13,606 bases of DNA, from assembly GCA_964196195.1 (NCBI GenBank), contig CAXMSE010000081.1, positions 1-13,606 on the forward strand, in the 5' to 3' direction. Made by a program: the position numbers and the translations under genes. The DNA comes from OFTM10 sp964196195. GTDB taxonomy: Bacteria; Actinomycetota; Acidimicrobiia; Acidimicrobiales; Aldehydirespiratoraceae. The notes beneath the pieces are model-generated. The model searched no databases and was not told the DNA's origin. It worked only from the letters and a program-made list of their open reading frames with translations. Every line of letters starts with the position of its first letter. Within the stretch, counting starts at the first letter, position 1. Positions 7,536-13,606 of the stretch are shown in pieces.

Positions 7536-7913
7536 ATGGACCCCGACCGATTCAATCGAGCGGTTTACGTGATCTCCGTTGCCGCCGAGTTGGCGGGCGT
7601 GCATCCCCAGACCCTCCGCATCTATGAGCGCAAGGGTCTGGTCGACCCGGCTCGCACCGGAGGGGGAAGCCGCCGCTACTCCGACGCCGACATCGCCCTG
7701 CTCACTCGTATCCAGGAACTCACCAACGAGGGCATGAACCTCGTCGGCGTGAAACGGGTTCTCGATCTCGAGCTGCGGATCGCCGACCTCGAGGCCAGCC
7801 TCGCCCGCGCCCACGCCGAGACGTCCAGCGCGGTAGAGGCAACCCACCGCAAGTACCGACGCGATCTCGTGCCGCTCAACCAGAGCGTCACCATCTTCAA
7901 GCGCCAGTCCTGA
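7536..7913 (+). CDS. hspR: MerR-family heat-shock repressor HspR
   Basis: HspR binds HAIR operators and represses chaperone genes; DnaK acts as its co-repressor in Streptomyces. The 125-residue product carries the MerR winged helix-turn-helix (about 10-77) with ISVAAELAGVHPQTLRIYER, GLVDPARTGGGSRRYSDAD and RIQELTNEGMNLVGVKRVLDLE, nearly the family consensus. A short coiled coil follows (about 78-105), and the hydrophobic/basic end is LVPLNQSVTIFKRQS. There is no long metal- or ligand-binding domain as in other MerR proteins, consistent with HspR. GGAG lies eight bases before the ATG. It is last in the dnaK operon, and HAIR-type sites occur upstream of dnaK and clpB, so autoregulation plus clpB control is expected. 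Confidence 0.96.
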   Translation: MDPDRFNRAVYVISVAAELAGVHPQTLRIYERKGLVDPARTGGGSRRYSDADIALLTRIQELTNEGMNLVGVKRVLDLELRIADLEASLARAHAETSSAVEATHRKYRRDLVPLNQSVTIFKRQS

Positions 7914-7976
7914 TTCCTCCCTCGCGCCGCCGACGGTCGTCAGACTGAGCGGTTTGCGACACTTCTGGACGGCGCA

Positions 7977-8002
7977 GGAACAAGTAGGACGCTCTCGTCG
8001 TT
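7977..8002 (+). promoter_or_regulatory. Candidate SigR/SigH-type ECF promoter of the egt operon
   Basis: GGAAC (7977-7981), 18 bases, then GTT (8000-8002) fits the ECF consensus GGAA(C/T)-N18-GTT with the same spacing as the dnaK and clpB promoters. It sits in the gap between hspR and the 25-codon ORF that precedes egtB, giving a leader of roughly 20-25 bases. No HAIR element is seen here. Confidence 0.6.
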
Positions 8003-8031
8003 GCTGTTCAGGCCTATCTGAGGAGGATGTG

Positions 8032-8109
8032 ATGAAACTCGAGCTCTGGCTTCGTCTCGGCCCCATTCGGGATCGGGAATGGCGTAATGCGGCGTGTGGT
8101 CACAAGTGA
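8032..8109 (+). CDS. 25-residue small protein or leader peptide coupled to egtB
   Basis: An ATG at 8032 has a strong AGGAGG five bases upstream (8021-8026), the best ribosome binding site in this operon. The frame runs 25 codons (begins MKLELWLRLG, ends AACGHK) to the TGA at 8107-8109. That TGA overlaps the GTG at 8106, the likely egtB start, as GTGA, the same four-base overlap used at egtB/egtD and dnaK/grpE. I recognise no family for the peptide. It is basic and has no clear membrane segment. It may be a real small protein, or a leader that brings ribosomes to egtB, which lacks its own site. The last codons include one Cys and one His, the two amino acids whose chemistry is joined in ergothioneine; whether this matters is speculation. 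Confidence 0.55.
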   Translation: MKLELWLRLGPIRDREWRNAACGHK

Positions 8110-9395
8110 CTGCTGTCCAAAAGCCGGCCGAGACCGCCGGTAACCCGGTCTCGCTGAGCAGCCGCTATCAAGCGGTTCGCGATCTCACCGAACAACTTTC
8201 GACACCACTCTCACCCGAAGATCAGTGTGTGCAGTCGATGCCCGACGTCAGCCCCACGAAGTGGCACCGGGCCCACGTCACCTGGTTCTTCGAGACCTTC
8301 CTACTCCAACCCCACCAGCGCGGCTACGCGCCCGTGCACGAGCGCTACGCGTACCTTTTCAACTCCTACTACGAGGCGGTTGGCCCCCGGCATCCCCGAC
8401 CTGAGAGAGGCCTGATCGTCAGGCCCGACAACAGCCAGATCACCGAGTATCGGCGTCGCGTCGACGAGGAGATGGTTGGGTTCATCGATGCTGTAGCTGG
8501 GGAGCGGCCCGATCTGATTGAGCTGATCGAGCTCGGACTCCATCATGAGCAGCAGCATCAAGAGCTGCTGCTCATGGACATCAAGCACGTTCTCTCGCTC
8601 AACGACTTCGCTCCGGCCTATCGCGAGCGCGCGGCCGAGCCTCACGCGTCGCCTTCCCCCCAGGGATGGATCGATCACCCGGGTGGCATCGTCGATATCG
8701 GCCACATCGGCCACGAATTCCATTTCGACAATGAGGGTCCCCGACACTCGGCGCTGCTCCAGCCGCACCGGCTTGGCGACCGTCTCGTCACCAACGGCGA
8801 GTGGCTGGAGTTCATGGCCGACGGTGGTTATCGCCGAGCCGATCTCTGGCTGTCGGCCGGCTGGCACACGATCGAGCACGAGGACTGGGATGCTCCCCTC
8901 TATTGGCGACCCGGCTCCGATGTTTGGGAGATCCACACCCTCAACGGTGTTCACCCTGTGGATCCTGCCCAGCCGGTCGTGCATGTGAGCTACTTCGAAG
9001 CCGACGCGTTCGCGCGATGGGCCGGCGCGAGGCTTCCCACCGAATTCGAATGGGAGAACGCGGCGGCGGGGGTCGAACAGGTGGGCAACCTCCTTCCATC
9101 AGAGCAGTTGCATCCTGTCCCCGCTGCGCATCCGACAGCAGGCCTCCAGCAGCTCTACGGAGATGTCTGGGAGTGGACAGCCAGCTCCTATGCGCCCTAT
9201 CCGGGATTCCGGGCCGCACCCGGTGCGGTAGGCGAATACAACGGCAAATTCATGGTCGACCAGCAGGTCCTGCGAGGTGGCGCATGTGTGACGCCCGGCG
9301 ATCACGTCCGACCTGGCTACCGCAATTTCTTCCCCACCCACAGCCGGTGGATGTTCTCGGGGCTGCGCCTCGCCGACGACGGGAGCCGACAGTGA
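8106..9395 (+). CDS. egtB: Ergothioneine biosynthesis sulfoxide synthase EgtB
   Basis: EgtB is a non-heme iron enzyme that uses O2 to join a thiol (gamma-glutamylcysteine or cysteine) to C2 of the histidine ring of trimethylhistidine. From GTG 8106 the product is 429 residues. The N-terminal DinB-like domain holds the expected iron ligands H57 (KWHRAHVTWFFE) and H147/H151 of HHEQQHQE. The C-terminal half is an FGE-sulfatase fold with GDRLVTNGEWLEF, ARWAGARLPTEFEWE, GDVWEWTASSYAPYPGFR, GEYNGKFM and LRGGACVTP. The end RNFFPTHSRWMFSGLRL resembles proteobacterial/cyanobacterial EgtB rather than the mycobacterial RNWD type. Start choice: GTG 8106 overlaps the upstream 25-codon ORF; GTG 8094 (four residues longer) is possible but also lacks a ribosome binding site. 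It overlaps egtD by four bases. Confidence 0.93.
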   Translation: MTAVQKPAETAGNPVSLSSRYQAVRDLTEQLSTPLSPEDQCVQSMPDVSPTKWHRAHVTWFFETFLLQPHQRGYAPVHERYAYLFNSYYEAVGPRHPRPERGLIVRPDNSQITEYRRRVDEEMVGFIDAVAGERPDLIELIELGLHHEQQHQELLLMDIKHVLSLNDFAPAYRERAAEPHASPSPQGWIDHPGGIVDIGHIGHEFHFDNEGPRHSALLQPHRLGDRLVTNGEWLEFMADGGYRRADLWLSAGWHTIEHEDWDAPLYWRPGSDVWEIHTLNGVHPVDPAQPVVHVSYFEADAFARWAGARLPTEFEWENAAAGVEQVGNLLPSEQLHPVPAAHPTAGLQQLYGDVWEWTASSYAPYPGFRAAPGAVGEYNGKFMVDQQVLRGGACVTPGDHVRPGYRNFFPTHSRWMFSGLRLADDGSRQ

Positions 9396-10366
9396 CCACC
9401 GAGATGGAAGTCGATGTCCATCTGGGACCTGACGAACTCCATGCCGCGCTTCGACGTGATGTTGTCGATGGGCTCGGGTCGGTGCCCAAGGAGCTCCCTC
9501 CCAAGTGGTTCTACGACCATCGAGGGAGCCAGCTCTTTGATGAGATAACCCGCCTCGAGGAGTACTACCCCACCGAGGCGGAGCGTGAGATCCTGCTGTG
9601 TCACGCGCCGGCGATCATTGCCGAGGCCGGCGCCGACACCATCGTCGAGCTCGGCTCGGGGACATCAGACAAGACCCTCGCTCTTCTCGACGCGGCCCGA
9701 CAAGATGGTCGCTTGAGGCGGTTCATACCGTTCGACGTGAGTGAGCAGTTCTTGCGAGCGTCTGCGGACCGGCTTGCGGAGCGCTATTCGGGGCTGAAGC
9801 TTCACGGAGTCGTGGGCGACTTCGACCGACATCTCCATCACCTACCGACGGGTGGCCGACGTCTGGTGGTTTTCCTGGGTGGCACGATCGGCAACTACCA
9901 GCCGGTCGCTCGTAAGGAACTTCTGGCCCAGATTGTCGAGGGCATGGCGCCCGGCGATCACCTCCTGCTCGGCACCGACCTGGTGAAGTCCACTACCCGA
10001 GTCGAGCTCGCCTACAACGATCCTGCCGGGATCACCGCAGCGTTCAACAAGAACATCCTCGAGGTCATCAATCGTGAACTCGGAGCCGATTTCGATTCTG
10101 AATCGTTTGACCACGTGGCGCGCTGGGACCCCGATGAGGAATGGATCGACATCGGCCTGAGAAGCCGTGTCGACCAAGAGGTGTCCATTGCCGCTCTCGA
10201 TTTCCAGGTGTCGTTCGGTGCAGGGGAGCTGATGCGCACGGAGGTGTCCAGCAAGTTCCGTATCGCCCGTCTCACCGAAGAGCTGGCCGCGGTGGGCCTC
10301 GAAGTAAAGGCGTTGTACAGCGATCACCGCGGCGATTTCGGGGTGAGCCTGTCGGTGCTCGGCTGA
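9392..10366 (+). CDS. egtD: L-histidine N(alpha)-methyltransferase EgtD
   Basis: EgtD methylates the alpha-amino group of histidine three times with S-adenosylmethionine, giving hercynine, the substrate of EgtB. The 324 residues match the usual length (about 321). The SAM motif is ELGSGTSDKT (86-95), and FLGGTIGN (161-168) and NKNILEVINRELGADFD are family marks. Histidine-site residues of the Mycobacterium smegmatis enzyme (Y39, Y56, N166, Y206, E282, S284, from memory) appear here at Y41, Y58, N168, Y208, E284 and S286, a constant offset of two; M252 is I254. The GTG at 9392 overlaps the egtB TGA (GTGA), and GGGAG lies six bases upstream. egtA, egtC and egtE are not in the window. The step order is EgtD then EgtB, although egtB comes first in the operon. 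Confidence 0.96.
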   Translation: MTTEMEVDVHLGPDELHAALRRDVVDGLGSVPKELPPKWFYDHRGSQLFDEITRLEEYYPTEAEREILLCHAPAIIAEAGADTIVELGSGTSDKTLALLDAARQDGRLRRFIPFDVSEQFLRASADRLAERYSGLKLHGVVGDFDRHLHHLPTGGRRLVVFLGGTIGNYQPVARKELLAQIVEGMAPGDHLLLGTDLVKSTTRVELAYNDPAGITAAFNKNILEVINRELGADFDSESFDHVARWDPDEEWIDIGLRSRVDQEVSIAALDFQVSFGAGELMRTEVSSKFRIARLTEELAAVGLEVKALYSDHRGDFGVSLSVLG

Positions 10367-10402
10367 GAATCGGGCAAAATTATGTGATTTCGGCCAATGG
10401 TA

Positions 10403-10428
10403 GGAATTTCCAGGCCTGTGTTGAAGTT
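10403..10428 (+). promoter_or_regulatory. Candidate SigR/SigH-type ECF promoter of clpB
   Basis: GGAAT (10403-10407), 18 bases, then GTT (10426-10428) gives the third copy of the GGAA(C/T)-N18-GTT signal in the window. The GTT is also the first three bases of the HAIR operator, so HspR binding would cover the -10 and start point. clpB is a known SigH target in mycobacteria. Confidence 0.7.
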
Positions 10429-10446
10429 GAGTGTATTGCACTCAAG
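10426..10446. promoter_or_regulatory. HAIR operator (HspR binding site) upstream of clpB
   Basis: GTTGAGT-N7-ACTCAAG differs from the HAIR consensus CTTGAGT-N7-ACTCAAG only at the first base and has the exact 7-base spacer. It lies 40 bases before the clpB ATG. clpB is a known HspR target in Streptomyces, and hspR is encoded about 2.5 kb upstream. Confidence 0.92.
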
Positions 10447-10486
10447 TTTTCTGCACACTATGCTTGATGCTGCTGGAGGCACCTGA

Positions 10487-12976
10487 ATGGCACTCGATCC
10501 CAACCGCTGGACCCTGAAAACCACTGAGGCCTTCTCTGCGGCCACTGAGTCCGCTCGATCGGCCTCCCATCCCGAAGTCCTTCCCGAGCACCTGCTCGCG
10601 GCCCTGCTGGGCCAGGAGGAAGGCATCGTCTTGCCAATGTTGCACCGCGTCGGCGTCGACGTACTGGGCGCCCGCAACAAGGTTGAGGAAGTGCTGGCCG
10701 CCCTTCCCAACGCATACGGATCCGACCCCCAGCTCTCCAAAGCCCTGACCGATGTGCTCGATGCCGCCGGCAAGGTTCGCGACGACCTCTCCGACGAGTA
10801 CCTCTCCACTGAGCATCTCCTGCTCGCCAGCGCCGACCGACTCGGGATCGATCGTGAGACTCTCCTGGGCGCGCTTCGTGAGGTGCGCGGCAGCCATCGC
10901 GTCACGAGCCAGACTCCCGAAAACCAATATCAGGCCCTCGAGCGGTTCGGCCATGATCTCACCGACGCCGCCCGCTCGGGTGAACTCGATCCCGTCATCG
11001 GACGTGATGAAGAGATCCGGCGGGTCATACGGGTCCTGTCGCGACGAACCAAGAACAATCCAGTTCTGATCGGTGAGCCAGGAGTTGGCAAGACCGCCAT
11101 CGTGGAGGGTCTCGCCACCCGAATCGTGGAAGGCGACATCCCCGACAGCCTCAAGGGCAAGCGCCTCATCAGCCTCGACATCTCTTCGATGGTGGCCGGC
11201 GCCAAGTATCGAGGCGAGTTCGAGGAGCGCCTCCAGTCCGTCCTCAAGGAGATCGAGGATGCCGATGGCGAGATCATCACCTTCGTCGATGAGATGCACA
11301 CCGTTGTGGGGGCAGGCGGCGCGGAGGGCGCAATGGACGCCGGCAACATGCTTAAGCCGATGTTGGCCCGGGGCCGACTCCGGATGATCGGCGCCACCAC
11401 CCTCGATGAATACCGCAAGTACGTCGAGAAGGATCCCGCCCTCGAGCGCCGATTCCAGCAGGTCATGGTGGAGCCCCCATCGGTCGAGGCCACCATCGCG
11501 ATCCTGCGAGGACTCAAGGATCGTTACGAGGTGCACCACGGCGTACGCATCCAGGACTCCGCTCTGGTCGCGGCCGCGGTACTCAGCGACCGTTATCTCA
11601 CCGGTCGCTTCCTGCCGGACAAGGCGATCGACCTCGTCGACGAAGCCGGGGCCTCCCTCCGCATCGAGATCGACTCGGTGCCAACCGAGATCGACATCGT
11701 CGAACGCCGGATCCGCCAGCTCGAGATCGAGCGGCTCGCCCTCGCCAAGGAGACCGACGCGGCGTCCGGCGAGCGCCTCGACGACCTCGACCGCGAGCTT
11801 GCCGATCTCACCGAAGACCTCTCCGGTCTCACTGCCCGCTGGCAGGCCGAGCGCGATGCCATTGCCGCCATGCGTGAGCTCAACGAGCAGCTCGAGCGGG
11901 TTCGTGGCGAAGTCGAACGCGAGAGTGATCTCGAGAAGGCCGCTGAACTCCGCTACGGCCGCATCCCCGCGCTCGAGCGTGAGTTCGCCGACGCCCGAGA
12001 CACCCTCGACAAGATTCAGGCCGAGTCTTCGATGCTGAAAGAGGAGGTCACCGAAGAGGACATCGCCGAAGTGGTCAGTCGCTGGACCCGTGTGCCCGTC
12101 TCGCGTCTGATGGAGGGCGAGGTCCAGAAACTGATCCGGCTGGAGGATCACCTCCACAAGCGGCTGGTGGGCCAGGACCCCGCGGTGAGCGTGGTCGCCA
12201 ACGCAATCCGGCGGAGCCGAGCCGGTCTGTCCGATCCGAGTCGCCCCATCGGCAGTTTCTTGTTCCTGGGCCCCACCGGCGTCGGCAAGACCGAGTTGGC
12301 CCGCGCTCTCGCCAATTTCTTGTTCGACGACGAACGAGCCATGGTTCGCATCGACATGTCGGAGTACATGGAGAAGCACTCCGTGAGTCGCCTCATCGGG
12401 GCGCCTCCCGGCTATGTGGGCTACGACGAGGGAGGCCAGCTCACCGAGACGGTTCGCCGGCGGCCCTACAGCGTCGTCCTTCTCGATGAAGTCGAGAAGG
12501 CCCACTCCGACGTGTTCAATGTGCTGCTCCAGCTCCTCGACGACGGTCGACTCACCGACGGACAGGGCCGCACGGTCGACTTCAGCAACGTCGTGCTGAT
12601 CATGACCTCCAACTTGAAAGGCGAGCCCGGCGACTATTTCCGCCCGGAGTTCATCAACCGCATAGACGACATCGTTCGGTTCCGGGCCCTCACCGAAGAG
12701 GATCTGGTCGAGATCGTCGACATCCAACTCCTCGCCCTCGCCGGCCGCCTCCGCGACCGTCGCCTGACCCTCGAGGTGAGCGATGAGGCCAAGCTGCTCC
12801 TCGCCGAACGTGGCTACGATCCTGCGTTCGGTGCTCGGCCTCTCAAGCGCCTGATCCAACGTGAGATCGGCGACACCTTGGCAATGGCAATTCTCGAGGG
12901 CCGCTATGTCGAGGGCGATACTGTCAGTGTCACCGTCGAAGGTCCCGCCGAGAGCCGGGAGTTGGCGCTTCGCTGA
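10487..12976 (+). CDS. clpB: ATP-dependent disaggregase ClpB
   Basis: ClpB is the hexameric AAA+ Hsp100 that pulls polypeptides out of aggregates together with DnaK. The 829 residues comprise an N domain (1-150, double Clp repeat), AAA1, a coiled-coil M domain (about 405-515) and AAA2. AAA1 has Walker A at 196-203, Walker B ending D268-E269, and pore tyrosine Y241 in GAKYRGEFE. AAA2 has Walker A at 595-602, Walker B ending D667-E668, and pore loop GYVGYDEGG at 642-650. The M domain and absence of an IGF loop separate it from ClpA/ClpC. After TSN (707-709) only about eight residues precede FRPEFINRID, where relatives have about 15-30, which partly explains the short length. GGAGG lies seven bases before the ATG. 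Upstream are a HAIR operator and ECF promoter signal. Confidence 0.97.
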   Translation: MALDPNRWTLKTTEAFSAATESARSASHPEVLPEHLLAALLGQEEGIVLPMLHRVGVDVLGARNKVEEVLAALPNAYGSDPQLSKALTDVLDAAGKVRDDLSDEYLSTEHLLLASADRLGIDRETLLGALREVRGSHRVTSQTPENQYQALERFGHDLTDAARSGELDPVIGRDEEIRRVIRVLSRRTKNNPVLIGEPGVGKTAIVEGLATRIVEGDIPDSLKGKRLISLDISSMVAGAKYRGEFEERLQSVLKEIEDADGEIITFVDEMHTVVGAGGAEGAMDAGNMLKPMLARGRLRMIGATTLDEYRKYVEKDPALERRFQQVMVEPPSVEATIAILRGLKDRYEVHHGVRIQDSALVAAAVLSDRYLTGRFLPDKAIDLVDEAGASLRIEIDSVPTEIDIVERRIRQLEIERLALAKETDAASGERLDDLDRELADLTEDLSGLTARWQAERDAIAAMRELNEQLERVRGEVERESDLEKAAELRYGRIPALEREFADARDTLDKIQAESSMLKEEVTEEDIAEVVSRWTRVPVSRLMEGEVQKLIRLEDHLHKRLVGQDPAVSVVANAIRRSRAGLSDPSRPIGSFLFLGPTGVGKTELARALANFLFDDERAMVRIDMSEYMEKHSVSRLIGAPPGYVGYDEGGQLTETVRRRPYSVVLLDEVEKAHSDVFNVLLQLLDDGRLTDGQGRTVDFSNVVLIMTSNLKGEPGDYFRPEFINRIDDIVRFRALTEEDLVEIVDIQLLALAGRLRDRRLTLEVSDEAKLLLAERGYDPAFGARPLKRLIQREIGDTLAMAILEGRYVEGDTVSVTVEGPAESRELALR

Positions 12977-12977
12977 T

Positions 12978-13005
12978 CCCCCGGGGCGAGGTGTCACCCC
13001 CGGGG
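12978..13005 (+). terminator. GC-rich repeat after clpB, possible terminator
   Basis: CCCCCGGGG occurs at 12978-12986 and again at 12997-13005. Because CCCCGGGG is self-complementary, the two copies can pair as an 8-bp all-GC stem with an 11-base loop. It begins two bases after the clpB stop. There is no T run, so the terminator call rests on position and stem strength. Confidence 0.5.
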
Positions 13006-13041
13006 CCATCACCCTCCGTGGGCGGATTGGCCACTAGATTT

Positions 13042-13058
13042 CCGTACGCGGAGTACGG
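13042..13058 (+). promoter_or_regulatory. Small hairpin touching the ribosome binding site of the last gene
   Basis: CCGTAC (13042-13047) and GTACGG (13053-13058) are perfect reverse complements around the 5-base loop GCGGA. The right arm overlaps the GGGAG ribosome binding site (13057-13061) by two bases. It could be a small RNA hairpin that modulates translation, or a DNA-binding site. Confidence 0.3.
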
Positions 13059-13067
13059 GAGTGTGAT

Positions 13068-13606
13068 GTGAGGCTGCGACAGCTGTGGAAGCTGCTGTTC
13101 GGCGTGACCTTGATCTCAACTGGGGTTCTCGTAGGCGTGTCCACGCCTGCGGAGGCGTCGGAGGAGGGTTCGGGAGGCTGCGTCGGCGATGTTGTTGTCG
13201 CGCTCGACGTCCCGGTTTGGTCACGATCGGGTTACGACCATTACCGCATCCCGTTCGGCCAGCCTCTCCCTCCCGGTGTGTGGTCTGTGCAGGTCTCGTC
13301 GCACGATGCCCACGAAGGTCGATCAGTCGGGGTGCAACTCCACGAGCAGTGGATGCTCACGCCTTGGAACCACGACACGTTCGGCCCCACCACCGAGCTT
13401 GCCGACGGCGTGGAGGCGGCGTCGGTCGTGGACAATCTGGGGACACTAACCAACAGCAGCGAGATCCTCGGAGTCACCGTCACCCATGCCCTCCCCAGCA
13501 CACCGAATGGCACCGAATCGGTAGTTGCTGATTGTGTGGCGTTCACCTCGCAAGGTGCCGCCGGGGGCGACGTCGCTGCTTCGGCCACGAGCGACTGCTC
13601 GATCCC
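13068..13606 (+). CDS. Secreted protein of unknown function, N-terminal part
   Basis: The frame starts at GTG 13068, with GGGAG six bases upstream, and stays open to the window end (179 codons visible), so the 3' end is missing. The N terminus has basic residues (MRLRQLWK), a hydrophobic stretch (LLFGVTLISTGVLVGV) and a probable cleavage after STPAEA, near residue 30, a typical Sec signal peptide. No lipobox cysteine is present at the cleavage site. The mature part is rich in V, S, T, D and G, with scattered Cys (CVGD, ADCVAF, SDCS) that could form disulfides outside the cell, and it reads as beta-rich. I recognise no family. It lies 91 bases after clpB, beyond the possible terminator, so it is probably a separate transcription unit and need not be part of the stress island. 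Confidence 0.75.
   Translation, partial: MRLRQLWKLLFGVTLISTGVLVGVSTPAEASEEGSGGCVGDVVVALDVPVWSRSGYDHYRIPFGQPLPPGVWSVQVSSHDAHEGRSVGVQLHEQWMLTPWNHDTFGPTTELADGVEAASVVDNLGTLTNSSEILGVTVTHALPSTPNGTESVVADCVAFTSQGAAGGDVAASATSDCSI

Noticed and set aside
7914..7976. Terminator hairpin after hspR
   Set aside because: Only short or widely spaced complementary pieces such as GCGCCG and CGGCGC were found, not a convincing stem.
8801..9391. Upstream in-frame extension of egtD
   Set aside because: It lies out of frame inside egtB; GTG 9392 with GGGAG and the family N terminus fit.
10437..10464. Housekeeping promoter TTGCAC-N16-TATGCT before clpB
   Set aside because: Only three of six and four of six consensus matches; the ECF-type signal is better supported, though a second promoter cannot be excluded.
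10442..13012. Open frame of over 850 codons antisense to clpB
   Set aside because: Same codon-bias artefact; clpB motifs cover the plus strand from end to end and no ribosome binding site supports the antisense frame.

Overview
The window is high-GC bacterial DNA that reads as an actinomycete (Actinomycetota). The evidence is the dnaK-grpE-dnaJ-hspR gene order, HspR-type (HAIR) operators in front of dnaK and clpB, and a two-gene ergothioneine operon. Several proteins resemble what I recall of Acidimicrobiia more than mycobacteria or Streptomyces (proteobacterial-like EgtB, short ClpB loop), but that placement is inference. No mobile element, tRNA, rRNA or CRISPR array was seen.

Left part (1-3765): the window opens inside a small DUF559-type nuclease-like gene that converges on a minus-strand pair, an M20-family N-carbamoyl-amino-acid/allantoate-type amidohydrolase followed by gpmA (phosphoglycerate mutase). 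A 14-bp perfect inverted repeat lies between the convergent genes. Divergent from the amidohydrolase is pobA (4-hydroxybenzoate 3-monooxygenase), in which every catalytic position of the well-studied Pseudomonas enzyme is kept at the same residue number.

Middle and right part (3766-12976) is a protein- and redox-stress island on the plus strand: dnaK-grpE-dnaJ-hspR, then a 25-codon ORF coupled to egtB-egtD (ergothioneine synthesis), then clpB. DnaK/DnaJ/GrpE and ClpB refold and disaggregate proteins, HspR is the expected repressor of both chaperone units, and ergothioneine is a thiol antioxidant.

The most striking signal is regulatory. All three transcription units (dnaK, egt, clpB) carry GGAA(C/T)-N18-GTT upstream with exactly the same 18-bp spacing. 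This matches the promoter consensus of the thiol/heat-stress ECF sigma factors SigR/SigH. Two of the three also carry a HAIR operator, and in clpB the -10 GTT is the first three bases of the HAIR. This suggests one sigma factor links chaperones and ergothioneine, with HspR adding repression only to the chaperones.

The window ends in the 5' part of a gene for a secreted protein of unknown function (13068-13606), preceded by a small hairpin that touches its ribosome binding site.
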